Below are positions 13,229-20,262 of a stretch of 64,000 nucleotides of DNA, piece after piece. The notes under the pieces were generated by a model that was given only the letters and a program-made list of their open reading frames with translations, did not search any database and was not told the origin of the DNA. The position numbers and the translations under genes were made by a program. The stretch comes from a virus. The first letter of the stretch is position 1; each line of letters opens with the position of its first letter. The stretch lies in the IMG/VR virus record IMGVR_UViG_3300036790_000270, positions 1 to 64,000 of that record. The stretch is one strand, 5' to 3'.

Positions 13229-13472
13229 TGCGATAGTGGTCCGTATCAGCGTGACAGCGTGCGTTATCCAGGAGACGGGTGTTCTGTGTACCGAGCCAGT
13301 CGTTAATGTCTGGTCGGCTGGATGCGTTCATGAGCACGTGGTAGAGGGAATGGGTATTTGCGCCCGGCATCAGTGGCGGATGCACCTGCCGTGGACTTGT
13401 TCCGTCTGCCGGCCGTTGCACGGGGACTGCCAGGTGCAAATGCGACAGGTTACGACAGCGGAAGGTAATTAG
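13221..13472 (+). CDS. Cys/His-rich small protein (83 aa)
   Basis: The GTG at 13221 overlaps the end of the preceding gene by eight bases. The C-terminal half has CVHEHV, ICARHQW, WTCSVC and HGDC, a Cys/His set reminiscent of treble-clef fingers (HNH or similar) but lacking a recognisable HNH core. Role unknown. Confidence 0.65.
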   Translation: MHDAIVVRISVTACVIQETGVLCTEPVVNVWSAGCVHEHVVEGMGICARHQWRMHLPWTCSVCRPLHGDCQVQMRQVTTAEGN

Positions 13473-13473
13473 C

Positions 13474-13659
13474 GTGAATTTCGCGGAGCGCGGCGGAAAT
13501 GGCCGGAATGGTGACGGTTCCTGGGCGCCGACGGACGGTCGTGGCTGCCCTACGTGCGGTGCGATCCGCAGTGGGTGGCATGGTGGGGATTGTCCCAATC
13601 GTTGGTACCAGTACGACGAGGACGGGACGTGCCTCAACGCGGGGCTTCTGCCCGGATAG
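13474..13659 (+). CDS. Small CxxC protein (61 aa)
   Basis: The GTG start has a GGAAGG site. MNFAERGGNGRNGDGSWAPT is a Gly-rich leader, then GCPTCGA, GGDCPNRW and GTCLNA give four cysteines spaced for one zinc. Last of the rightward Cys-rich row before the oppositely oriented protease gene. Confidence 0.65.
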   Translation: MNFAERGGNGRNGDGSWAPTDGRGCPTCGAIRSGWHGGDCPNRWYQYDEDGTCLNAGLLPG

Positions 13660-13827
13660 CCTGATTACGCGCCTAGTGGGACCTCTTGCGGTCTTGGCCC
13701 GCGTGCGACGGTGAAGCCGGACCGCGTCAGCCGTCGCGGGCGCGTTAGGTTTCAGCCGGTTCTGCGTACTTTCCTGAAGTTCAGCGCGGAATGCGGTAGT
13801 TTTCGTAAGTCAAGGCCTAGCCGAAAA

Positions 13828-13866
13828 AGCGCCGCGGTCAGCCTCTCACGAGGGGACCGCGGCGCT
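13828..13866 (-). terminator. Rho-independent terminator of the protease gene
   Basis: 12-bp stem AGCGCCGCGGTC/GACCGCGGCGCT (13828-13839, 13855-13866). On the minus strand it is followed by TTTTT (13824-13828). It lies 28 bases past the stop at 13895. Confidence 0.85.
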
Positions 13867-13894
13867 CGGCTGCCAGCAACGACAGGATTTCAGC

Positions 13895-14848
13895 CTAGAC
13901 CAGGCTCTTCAGCCACGCCAGGAGCTTCTCGACACCCTCGACGAGCTCGGCGACCGGGTTCTCGCTCGCTGGCGACACTGCGGGGGGCGCCGGAACGGGC
14001 GCGGGCACCGGCTTCGGCTGGGTAATCACCGCGGGGAACGCGTTTCCGGTGATTTCCTGGTAGTCCGCGGCGAGCTGCGCGATATTCATCCCGATGAGGA
14101 AGTTCTTGCTCATTAGGTGCTCCGGCCAGATGACCACCCAGCATTCCTCGACGGCGTTCTCCCAGAATGCGTCCGTGAAGCTGGTTTCCTGTGCCCAGGT
14201 GATGAACCGCTCGTCGCCGCCCAGCGGCCCGGCTCCAGCGGCCCCGTAGCCCGCGATCATGACGCTGTGGCCGCCGTCAACCGGGCTGGTCGGGCTCCAG
14301 TCCCAGGGCTGGCCGTCGCTGAACTCCGTCTGGTTGATGTCGAGCACGTTGATGCCCGTCCACACGCTGCCGAAGACGGCGATCGCCGCTTTTACTTCAG
14401 CGGGGTTCTTGTAGTCGACTGCGGCGAAGCAGAGCGCCTTCACGCCGTCGGGACCGCCGTTTGCGACGAGGTCTTCCAGGCCGGTCTGAATGTCCATGCC
14501 GTTGTCGTCGGGTGAGCCGGGGCCGGAGGCTGTTCCGCCTGCGGGGCTGAAGCCGGGGTTCTGCGTCTCGTAGAACGTCCAGACCTGGGACTGGCCGGGG
14601 TAAGTTCCCTGGGCAGTTAGCCAGGTGGTGACCAGGTACCGCATGTTGGCCCAGGTAACCGCGACGCAGTCGCCCGCCTGGTCATTGCCGAGCATCTGCC
14701 AGCTGCCGTCTAGCCGCGTGAGGTAGTCCTCAGCTGCGGGGACGAGGGGTTCCAGCTTGTAGGCGTCGTCGGTCAGGTAGTTCTTCAGCCGGAGAGCGCG
14801 TGCCCGCTTCGGGGAACGACGGCCGTACCTGCCGGGAGTGCGTGCCAT
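13895..14848 (-). CDS. Papain-like (C1-type) cysteine peptidase
   Basis: 317 residues. The oxyanion/catalytic segment GNDQAGDCVAVTWANM (Gln57, Cys61) matches the Q-x-G-x-C pattern of papain-fold peptidases. DGGHSVMIAGYG (His194) matches the catalytic His strand, and ITWAQETSF (about 216-224) stands where papains have their Asn/Ser-Trp element. A basic N-terminus (RRSPKRARALRLK) and a Pro/Val-rich linker (PAPVPAPP, about 275-290) before a C-terminal helix complete it. No signal peptide. It has its own orientation and a strong terminator, so it is probably an independent accessory gene; targets could be host proteins or phage structural proteins. Confidence 0.8.
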   Translation of the reverse strand: MARTPGRYGRRSPKRARALRLKNYLTDDAYKLEPLVPAAEDYLTRLDGSWQMLGNDQAGDCVAVTWANMRYLVTTWLTAQGTYPGQSQVWTFYETQNPGFSPAGGTASGPGSPDDNGMDIQTGLEDLVANGGPDGVKALCFAAVDYKNPAEVKAAIAVFGSVWTGINVLDINQTEFSDGQPWDWSPTSPVDGGHSVMIAGYGAAGAGPLGGDERFITWAQETSFTDAFWENAVEECWVVIWPEHLMSKNFLIGMNIAQLAADYQEITGNAFPAVITQPKPVPAPVPAPPAVSPASENPVAELVEGVEKLLAWLKSLV

Positions 14849-14915
14849 GAAAGTCCTTTCACTCGTGACATGGCACCGGCTCCCGGGAATCGGGCCGCGG
14901 TTACTGGAGGTAGCT

Positions 14916-14930
14916 TACGATGTGATTATG
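14916..14930 (+). promoter_or_regulatory. Leaderless promoter of the DUF397 gene
   Basis: TACGAT (14916-14921), then six bases, then ATG. The same TACGAT-N6-ATG arrangement recurs at 15111. Confidence 0.6.
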
Positions 14931-15107
14931 GACAATGAGTGGCGCAAGAGCACGCGCAGCATCGCGAACGGGGACTGCGCGGAGATAGGGCAAGCTGGCT
15001 GTGTCATCGGCGTCCGGGATACGAAGGAAGCTGAGCGTCTAGACCGGGTTGTCCTGGAGTTCCCGCGCGCAGCATGGGAAGCGTTCACCGGGAAGCTGAA
15101 GGCGTGA
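14928..15107 (+). CDS. DUF397 domain protein (59 aa)
   Basis: The sequence MDNEWRKSTRSIANGDCAEI...VRDTKEAE...LEFPRAAWEAFTGKLKA matches the DUF397 pattern: W-R-K-S-S/T near the start, C-V/A-E, VRDSK, then W-x-x-F at the end. DUF397 proteins are abundant in Streptomyces and relatives, usually next to an Xre-type regulator with which they are thought to work. No such partner is seen here. The ATG at 14928 is favoured by the domain boundary and leaderless -10; GTG 14922 adds two residues. Probable host-derived gene that could interfere with host regulators. Confidence 0.88.
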   Translation: MDNEWRKSTRSIANGDCAEIGQAGCVIGVRDTKEAERLDRVVLEFPRAAWEAFTGKLKA

Positions 15108-15122
15108 ACTTACGATAAGCGC

Positions 15123-15275
15123 ATGAGACTGACCCTGCTTAACCCGCTTCCGCGGCGCGTATGCTTCCGGCTATGGCTGACTAGCCATCGTGACGGGCTG
15201 GCTACCTGGCTGGCGTATCGTGATCACTTGCGCGCTGCGGAGTGGACCTGGCGGCTGACCGGGGGATGGCGCTGA
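15123..15275 (+). CDS. Small basic Trp-rich protein (50 aa)
   Basis: MRLTLLNPLPRRVCFRLWLT runs on to LATWLAYRDHLRAAEWTWRL and stops in TGATG, overlapping the ATG of the next gene. TACGAT six bases before the ATG suggests a leaderless start. It is Arg/Trp-rich and amphipathic. Its translation would feed the terminase-small-like gene by coupling, and it may be mainly a leader peptide. Confidence 0.6.
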   Translation: MRLTLLNPLPRRVCFRLWLTSHRDGLATWLAYRDHLRAAEWTWRLTGGWR

Positions 15276-15691
15276 TGGGAAGCTGGTTCGAGGCCAAGCG
15301 TGACGGGCGCTGCTCGCACTGCCCGCGGTCGTTCATCGCTGGCGAAGAGATTTACGCCAAGAGCAAGGGCGTCTACCTCTGCCATGACTGCGGTCTGCTC
15401 GCGGACAACCTCCCGAGTGACGTCGGTTCGTGGGAAGCGTCAGTCATGAAGGATCTTGCGAAGCTCCCGCTGGAGGCGAGTGAGGGTACCCTCGCGCAGA
15501 ACATGCTCGGCCTGGCGAGGGATCTCGACGCCGGTGACGTTCCCCCGCGGGAGCGCCCGCAGTACACCAAGGAGATGCGGATCAACCTGCTTTCGCTGCA
15601 GGACGCGTTCCCTGCCTCCGACGAAGATGACGAGACCGAGGTCGCCCGGCAGAAGCGTGAGCGCCGCGCCCGGGAGAACGGCGGGTTCTGA
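15275..15691 (+). CDS. Zinc-finger protein, candidate terminase small subunit (138 aa)
   Basis: MGSWFEAKRDGRCSHCPRSF begins a zinc ribbon (CSHC...YLCHDCG, residues about 13-42). The C-terminal half has ALARDLDAG-type helices (MLGLARDLDAGDVPPRERPQ, MRINLLSLQDAFP) like those in actinophage small terminase subunits, then a charged tail (VARQKRERRARE). Position upstream of TerL supports a DNA-recognition role in packaging. Start 15275 is set by the TGATG overlap with the previous gene rather than the earlier in-frame GTG. The family call is tentative. Confidence 0.55.
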   Translation: MGSWFEAKRDGRCSHCPRSFIAGEEIYAKSKGVYLCHDCGLLADNLPSDVGSWEASVMKDLAKLPLEASEGTLAQNMLGLARDLDAGDVPPRERPQYTKEMRINLLSLQDAFPASDEDDETEVARQKRERRARENGGF

Positions 15692-15753
15692 CGCCAGCGG
15701 CCGGCTGCCCCAGGTGAAGGAATAAGGCGCACGGCAAGATCGTTGCACCGGCC

Positions 15754-15918
15754 ATGACCGCAACTACCGGTGTGAGCAGTAACCGTGTTTCCGTGCTAGG
15801 CCCGCCAGTGCCAGGCCACGCGTACCCGTGCTGTGATCACTGTGGCGGCGTACCCGGGCATCTGGTCGGGCATGGCATCCCCTGCACCTGCCCGAAGCCC
15901 CCGCCGCTCCGGGACTAG
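15754..15918 (+). CDS. Small Cys/His/Pro-rich protein (54 aa)
   Basis: MTATTGVSSNRVSVLGPPVP precedes PCCDHCGG and PCTCPKPP. The CxxC pairs separated by about 14 residues could hold zinc. There is no good ribosome-binding site, and a later internal start is possible. Adjacent to another mini Cys gene 8 bases downstream. Confidence 0.5.
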   Translation: MTATTGVSSNRVSVLGPPVPGHAYPCCDHCGGVPGHLVGHGIPCTCPKPPPLRD

Positions 15919-15926
15919 GAGTAACT

Positions 15927-16025
15927 GTGTTCCCGTGCTGCGCGCACTGCAACTGCCGCGAGGGCAAGCGTAACGGCCACCCTCTCCCGTGCCCGGCCTG
16001 CCAGATGCCCCGCCCGGCAAAGTAA
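15927..16025 (+). CDS. Tiny cysteine-rich peptide (32 aa)
   Basis: MFPCCAHCNCREGKRNGHPL ends CPACQMPRPAK. Six cysteines and two His in 32 residues, with an AGGAG site ahead of the GTG. The spacing CCxxCxC...CPxC resembles a single zinc knuckle. Confidence 0.55.
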   Translation: MFPCCAHCNCREGKRNGHPLPCPACQMPRPAK

Positions 16026-16038
16026 AGAAGGAGGCGTC

Positions 16039-16266
16039 ATGACCATTCAGCCCCATGAAACTTACCCGGCACTGCCGAAGCGCCGGCACTGCGATGTCTG
16101 CGCCGATACGCACTTCGTCAGCAACTGCTACGTCTACGATCGTGCGGTGCAGTGCACCTGCGGCGCCGGCGACGACGAGCTCGCCTTCCACACCATGTCC
16201 TGCGACAGCGTCCCGTGCCCGTTCTGCCAGCTGCTCGGTGAGCCCGTATGGCCGATGACGAGGTAA
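16039..16266 (+). CDS. Cys-rich small protein (75 aa)
   Basis: An AAGGAGG site precedes the ATG. The sequence holds HCDVCAD, NCYVYD, QCTCGAG, SCDSVPCPFC: at least nine cysteines suitable for two zinc sites. Residues 1-16 are Pro-rich. Soluble. Role unknown, but the strong ribosome-binding site implies real expression. Confidence 0.7.
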   Translation: MTIQPHETYPALPKRRHCDVCADTHFVSNCYVYDRAVQCTCGAGDDELAFHTMSCDSVPCPFCQLLGEPVWPMTR

Positions 16267-16382
16267 CCGTGACGCTGGTGGAAAGGCTGTGGCTGGCGTT
16301 TGTGTGCCTGCTGCTTTCCGGGGCCATCGGTTTCTGCATCGCTGAGGCGCTGGCTGCCGGGTGCGCTCGCGGCTGCAGGTGA
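16248..16382 (+). CDS. Tiny membrane protein (44 aa)
   Basis: MADDEVTVTLVERLWLAFVC followed by LLLSGAIGFCIAEALAAGCA gives one transmembrane helix and a Cys/Arg tail. ATG 16248 overlaps the previous gene by 19 bases. GTG 16269 (37 aa) has a better GAGG site and may be the true start. A holin-like peptide is conceivable; context does not support it strongly. Confidence 0.55.
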   Translation: MADDEVTVTLVERLWLAFVCLLLSGAIGFCIAEALAAGCARGCR

Positions 16383-16454
16383 ATGCGCCGCGGCAGCCTC
16401 TTGCCGCCCGGGGTGCGGGGAAGCTTGTACCGCACCTGTAACTGGCAGGAGTAG
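16383..16454 (+). CDS. Possible 23-residue peptide
   Basis: ATG directly follows the previous stop (TGAATG). MRRGSLLPPGVRGSLYRTCN and three more residues end in TAG. Coupled translation is plausible, but the peptide may be fortuitous. A stem CCTCCCG/CGGGAGG (16469-16502) lies just beyond. Confidence 0.25.
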   Translation: MRRGSLLPPGVRGSLYRTCNWQE

Positions 16455-16526
16455 GAGCTGTCAGTTTCCCTCCCGTTCTTTAGCCCGCCTTCCAGCGGGA
16501 GGGCGTTACCGGGAAGGCTGGGCCAG

Positions 16527-16623
16527 AGAGCACCCATCCGGCGGAACCGGCCCGTTACCTGGAAAGGCGTCATAGCCGATCTGGAGTAGAGCAGGTTCGA
16601 CCCCTGTACCGGAGGGGTGCTCT
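16527..16623 (+). ncRNA. tRNA-like structured RNA
   Basis: A canonical T-arm (GCAGG TTCGACC CCTGT, 16591-16607) sits within a 77-base span (16537-16613) whose ends pair as TCCGG/CCGGA, the right size for a tRNA. A D-like arm CCGG/CTGG is possible. The anticodon region (GGC GTCATA GCC) does not form a standard arm. The whole is enclosed by a further 9-bp stem AGAGCACCC/GGGTGCTCT (16527-16535, 16615-16623). It may be a decayed tRNA or a tRNA mimic. Confidence 0.4.
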
Positions 16624-16635
16624 TTGCTGTGTCCG

Positions 16636-16650
16636 TAGTATCAGCATGTG
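16636..16650 (+). promoter_or_regulatory. Leaderless promoter of terL
   Basis: TAGTAT (16636-16641), six bases, then the GTG start at 16648. Confidence 0.5.
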
Positions 16651-18297
16651 CAAAGTGCTACTTCAGGTGTCCTGTATGGCAGTCAGACACCTCGCTTCTG
16701 GACGTGCCCGCCGCGGCACGTTCACCCGGTGGAGGGCTGCCGTTCCTGCGCGTCGCAGGCAGCTGAGTACCCGGCGGGCACCGGCTGCGGGGACACCCAG
16801 GCTATTGACGTCCTGGCGTGGGCGGCCGACGCCGCCGGGTACGAGCCTGACCCGTGGCAGAGCTGGTTCCTCACCCAGTCACTCGGCGTGCTGCCGGATT
16901 CCACCTGGGCTGCCTCTGACGTCGGGCTGATCGTCAGCCGCCAGAACGGCAAGGGCACCATCCTGGAGATCCGTGAGCTCGGCGGCCTGTTCGTGCTCGG
17001 CGAGGAACTGATCATCCACACCTCGCATGAGTTCAAGACGTCCGCTGAGCACTTCCGCCGGGTGAAGACGGTTTTCGACGATCACCCGGCGCTGCGCAAG
17101 CGGGTCAAGCGGATCGCCGGCTCTCACGGTGAGGAAGCGATCGAGCTGTTCCCGCAGCCCACCTTGATCTTCGGGGCCGGCCGCAGGCAGATCACCCGCC
17201 GTGTTGCCGGGCGCCTGCGGTTCCTTGCCCGGTCTAAGGGCTCCGGCCGTGGCTTCAGCTGTGACTGCCTGGTTTACGACGAGGCGATGATCTTGTCTGA
17301 GGACCAGGTTGCCGCGTCCCTGCCGACCATGTCCGCCCGTGCCAACCCGCAGATCTGGTACGCGGGCTCCGCTGGCGATGAGGACAGTGCCCAGTTCGGC
17401 GCGGTCCGCAACCGGATCGTGAAAAACACCTGCGATCTGTGCGGCGCCGAGTGGAGCATCAACCCGCACAATGACGCCTGCCCCCGCGATGAGGTAACCG
17501 GCCGGCCGTCCAACTACTTCATTACCTGCGCCAAGCATGACGACCGGGACGAACCGCGCAGCTGGGCGAAGGCCAACCCCGGGTACGGGTACCGCATCTC
17601 GGAGAAGTTCACCCGGAATACCGAGATGGCGAACATGCCGCCGTTCAAGTTCGACCGCGAGCGGCTCGGCGTCGGGGCATGGCCGCAGCCGGAAGCGCCC
17701 TGGGCGGTCATCAACGAGATCGCCTGGCAGAAGCTCGCCGTCTCCCAGGAAAAAGCCGGGTTCCCCGTTCAGCCGATCGTGTTCGCCCTTGACATCGACG
17801 AGGACGGCCGGTCCGCCACCATCAGCGCCGCCTGGGACCACGGGGAGTCCGGCCGGGTCGTGCTGGAAATCCCCCGCGGCTGCTCCAGGCAGGGCAGCGA
17901 CTGGATCATGGCGAAAGCGAAGGAACTCTACGAGAAGCGCAAGCCCCTCGCCATGGTCATCCCTAAGAGCGGTCCTGCGGCAGCGCTGATCCCCGAGGGC
18001 CGCAAGCTCTGGCGGGAGCGCTGCGTGGAGATCGGTACCGCTGAGGAGGCCGCCGCGTTCGCCTGGCTGATCCAGCAGGTTCGCGCGGATAAGCTCTGGC
18101 ATTTCGGCCAGGAAGGCGCCCCCACCCTGTGGCACGCTGTCGCCACCGCGGCAACTCGTGTTGTCGGTGACGGCGGCAAGGCCTGGTCCCGGCGTGACAG
18201 CGAGTCCGATATCACGCCGGCCACCAGCGCCACCCTTGCCGCCTACATCCTGAACAGGGACCGCCGTAACTACGACTTGATGTCCTCGATCGGGTAG
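16648..18297 (+). CDS. terL: Terminase large subunit
   Basis: 549 residues, normal for a phage packaging motor. Walker A is SRQNGKGT (about 97-104). Walker B is CLVYDEA with the catalytic Glu (about 207-213), followed by a coupling segment (IWYAGSAGD, about 240). The C-terminal nuclease domain begins near VFALDIDEDGRSATI (about 377) with its first metal Asp. A four-cysteine N-terminal knot (C20, C31, C34, C47) and a CDLCG...C insert near 262 are extra features. It cuts and pumps DNA into proheads with the portal. No ribosome-binding site, but a leaderless -10 is correctly placed. Confidence 0.95.
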   Translation: MQSATSGVLYGSQTPRFWTCPPRHVHPVEGCRSCASQAAEYPAGTGCGDTQAIDVLAWAADAAGYEPDPWQSWFLTQSLGVLPDSTWAASDVGLIVSRQNGKGTILEIRELGGLFVLGEELIIHTSHEFKTSAEHFRRVKTVFDDHPALRKRVKRIAGSHGEEAIELFPQPTLIFGAGRRQITRRVAGRLRFLARSKGSGRGFSCDCLVYDEAMILSEDQVAASLPTMSARANPQIWYAGSAGDEDSAQFGAVRNRIVKNTCDLCGAEWSINPHNDACPRDEVTGRPSNYFITCAKHDDRDEPRSWAKANPGYGYRISEKFTRNTEMANMPPFKFDRERLGVGAWPQPEAPWAVINEIAWQKLAVSQEKAGFPVQPIVFALDIDEDGRSATISAAWDHGESGRVVLEIPRGCSRQGSDWIMAKAKELYEKRKPLAMVIPKSGPAAALIPEGRKLWRERCVEIGTAEEAAAFAWLIQQVRADKLWHFGQEGAPTLWHAVATAATRVVGDGGKAWSRRDSESDITPATSATLAAYILNRDRRNYDLMSSIG

Positions 18298-18423
18298 GGA
18301 GGGGTTTCACGCCGCCGGTTTCACCTGGCAGATCACGGTGGAGGCGCTTCGCGGGGCCGGGAGTCTGCCTTGTCCGGCTTGCCGCACGAGGATTCCCCTG
18401 ACCCCGGCTTCAGTGCCCGCGCC

Positions 18424-18546
18424 TTACAGGCGGTTGGCGTCCTGCTGTGCCTCGTGCAGCGCTAGCTGCTCCCAGTTCTTCCGGGCCCACGACGGGTAGC
18501 CAGGGCCGCCGTTGTAGGCGCTGCCCCGGCCGGAAACTTCGTTCAC
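18424..18546 (-). CDS. Small hypothetical protein (40 aa)
   Basis: The GTG at 18546 has an AAAGGA site at good spacing. An in-frame ATG at 18585 would give 53 residues but is far from its GGAGG. The product (NEVSGRGSAYNGGPGYPSWA...) is soluble, with a Gly/Tyr-rich start and a helical, charged end. It is third in the leftward lysis-like cassette. Confidence 0.6.
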   Translation of the reverse strand: MNEVSGRGSAYNGGPGYPSWARKNWEQLALHEAQQDANRL

Positions 18547-18619
18547 GGTGTTCCTTTCGCAGAAGACGCTGAACAGATTAGTCATGACAGCGCTAGCCGC
18601 CTCCGGGGTATTCCGCGGT

Positions 18620-19015
18620 TCACGCGCTGAGTGGCTCGTTCAGCAGGGCGATGAAGGCATCGGTCCGCGCGTGCATCGCCGTGATGAAGGCGTCGGTGTC
18701 GCCCGCCGGGACGAGCATCCGGAACGGACCGGAGACGCGGCTGACCGGTACGGGCGCGGGTGCCTCGTACTGCTGCCCCGGGACATCGTTCAGGAAGTCC
18801 CGGAGGCCGGTTTCCGGCCAGTCCCAGTTCTGCCCGTCCCAGTCCGGCATGGTGACCCCGGCGACTTCCTGCTCCCACTGGGTGCGCAGCCTGGTGTCCT
18901 CGGCTGAGTTGCGGTGGTTGTCGCGCAGGTACAGGTAGGCGAGGACGGCCGCCATAAGCAGCAGGCCGATCAGGGTACTGGTGGCAAGTTCCTGCCCGGT
19001 CACGTCAGCAACCAT
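18620..19015 (-). CDS. Single-pass membrane protein (131 aa), possible lysis accessory
   Basis: One transmembrane helix lies near the N-terminus (about 13-31, STLIGLLLMAAVLAYLYLR). A charged linker, a Trp/Asp-rich segment (MPDWDGQNWDWPETG) and a helical C-terminus follow, probably in the cytoplasm. The ATG at 19015 overlaps the end of the transglycosylase gene by 11 bases, so the two are co-translated. A holin or holin-partner role fits the neighbour but is not proved by sequence. Confidence 0.75.
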   Translation of the reverse strand: MVADVTGQELATSTLIGLLLMAAVLAYLYLRDNHRNSAEDTRLRTQWEQEVAGVTMPDWDGQNWDWPETGLRDFLNDVPGQQYEAPAPVPVSRVSGPFRMLVPAGDTDAFITAMHARTDAFIALLNEPLSA

Positions 19016-19601
19016 CGCTGGGCCCCCACGGTGAGGTGCCGGCCTCGGCGTACAGCTTCCAGAACGCCGCTGTCTGCTGCGCCTCGCTGTAGTCCCGGGC
19101 CGGCCCGGGAAGGCCGGTGACGTCTTCCCACGTGGTGCTGAGGAAGCCGTACAGGCCGCTGGCGGTACTTGCCGGGTTCTGCGCGTCCGGGTTGCCCCCC
19201 GACTCGCGGCTGATCACGCACGCCTGGAAGCTGCCGTCGCCGGCGGTGGAGACGTCGCCTGAGTAGGTGACGGCGTCTGCCTCGTGCCGGGCGGGAGCGT
19301 GATAGGCCGCCTGCTGGACGGGGGCCGGCTGCGCGGCAAGCTGCTGCAGGTATGACAGGTGAGCCAGGTGCTCAACGTGCAGGAGGTGCCACTGGTGCGC
19401 GTCGTACAGGCTCGCGACGGCCTGGTAAGCCATGGTTCGGACCGTGTTTGACGGGTGCCTGGCCGGGGATGGGGAGGCTGCGGACAGCGTGACCGGGGCA
19501 GCCGAGAAGATAGCCGCGGAGGTGATCAGGAACGCCGTTGACAGGGCCGTCAGGAATACCCGGGACAAGACGCGGAAACGCGCGCTGAGCGTGGTCAGCA
19601 T
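19005..19601 (-). CDS. Secreted transglycosylase-like protein (Rpf/lysozyme fold), candidate endolysin
   Basis: 198 residues with an N-terminal signal or anchor helix (about 15-42, FLTALSTAFLITSAAIFSAA), a His/Gln-rich linker, and a C-terminal lysozyme-like domain. FQACVISRESGGNP carries the catalytic Glu (Glu133) and ASGLYGFLSTTW is the usual following motif. A final Cys could pair with Cys128. Such domains cleave peptidoglycan. The leftward orientation between terL and portal and overlap with a membrane protein suggest a lysis unit; a resuscitation-promoting-factor-like envelope enzyme is an alternative. The ATG has an AAGGA site. Confidence 0.85.
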   Translation of the reverse strand: MLTTLSARFRVLSRVFLTALSTAFLITSAAIFSAAPVTLSAASPSPARHPSNTVRTMAYQAVASLYDAHQWHLLHVEHLAHLSYLQQLAAQPAPVQQAAYHAPARHEADAVTYSGDVSTAGDGSFQACVISRESGGNPDAQNPASTASGLYGFLSTTWEDVTGLPGPARDYSEAQQTAAFWKLYAEAGTSPWGPSDGC

Positions 19602-19731
19602 GTATATCCTTACGTCGTTGATTGGTACCGCGCACGGGGAAGGACTTGCCGGTACGACCCCCGCGAAGCGGTCGTTTAACGCCCGACGATAACAGGCTGG
19701 TCTCAGGCTGCGCCATTGAATCTCGGAAAAG

Positions 19732-19760
19732 GGCCCTTCTGGCTAGTCCCCGGAAGGGCC
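19732..19760. terminator. Bidirectional terminator
   Basis: GGCCCTTC/GAAGGGCC stem (19732-19739, 19753-19760) with TTT on the right and AAAA on the left, so it could stop transcription in either direction. It separates the lysis-like promoter region from the rightward genes. Confidence 0.65.
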
Positions 19761-19787
19761 TTTCGCATGTCAGGTACGCTAGCCGTT

Positions 19788-20051
19788 ATGACCGTTGCAC
19801 TCGACGAGACCCGGGTCGACTTGCTGCTTGGCGAGGCCGACCGGATCGCCACGGCTAACCCGCCGTCGAAGGTCCTCGCCACGGTCATCCTCGGTCTGTT
19901 CACCGCGGTCGGCTGGGTCATCGGGCGCACCTGGTTCTACGCGGCGAAGAGCGTTGCGTTCATCGCGCTCGCCGTTCGCTACGGCTACCGGCAGGGTGCC
20001 AGGGTGCCCGTAGAGCGCAAGAGTCCTTCATCCCCTTCCCAGCTTTCGTAG
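19788..20051 (+). CDS. Small membrane protein (87 aa)
   Basis: TACGCT at 19775-19780 is seven bases before this ATG, suggesting leaderless expression. An earlier in-frame start runs through the terminator and is rejected. MTVALDETRVDLLLGEADRI is polar, then two hydrophobic segments (about 29-45 and 52-66) form a hairpin in the membrane, followed by a basic tail. Two-span topology is common in phage holins, so this is also a lysis candidate. Confidence 0.7.
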   Translation: MTVALDETRVDLLLGEADRIATANPPSKVLATVILGLFTAVGWVIGRTWFYAAKSVAFIALAVRYGYRQGARVPVERKSPSSPSQLS

Positions 20052-20055
20052 TGCT

Positions 20056-20142
20056 GGAGGGTTGGCTGAGAGGCAAGGCGCTGGACTGCTAATCCATGGT
20101 CACGGCTGACGCCGTGCGCAGGTTCGACCCCTGCACCCTCCG
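20056..20142 (+). tRNA. tRNA-Ser (anticodon GCT)
   Basis: Acceptor arms GGAGGGT/ACCCTCC, class II D-arm (GGCTGAGAGGC), anticodon arm TGGA CTGCTAA TCCA, a long variable arm (CACGGC...GCCGTG) and T-arm GCAGG TTCGACC CCTGC. All parts are canonical. CCA is not encoded (GCG follows). Confidence 0.93.
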
Positions 20143-20143
20143 C

Positions 20144-20226
20144 GGAAGGTACCGCCAGGGCGGCAAACGGCTCCAGAAAAGCCGGGCGGGCACTGCGTCC
20201 CGAGGGTTCGATTCCTTTACCTTCCG
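20144..20226 (+). tRNA. Atypical class II tRNA, loop CCAGAAA
   Basis: Acceptor GGAAGGT/ACCTTCC pairs fully, the variable arm is long (CGGG...CCCG) and the T-loop is TTCGATT, but the D-arm is minimal (GCC/GGC) and the T-stem has two G-T pairs. The anticodon arm CGGCT CCAGAAA AGCCG has C instead of T at position 33 and would read AGA (Ser). It may be degenerate or specialised. Confidence 0.6.
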
Positions 20227-20262
20227 CAGTGAGCTTGCCTATACCGCCCGCTTGACCCCCGG

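Noticed and set aside
13895-14848. Protease gene as phage endolysin
   Set aside because: No signal peptide, wall-binding domain or amidase/CHAP motif; papain-type arrangement fits better.
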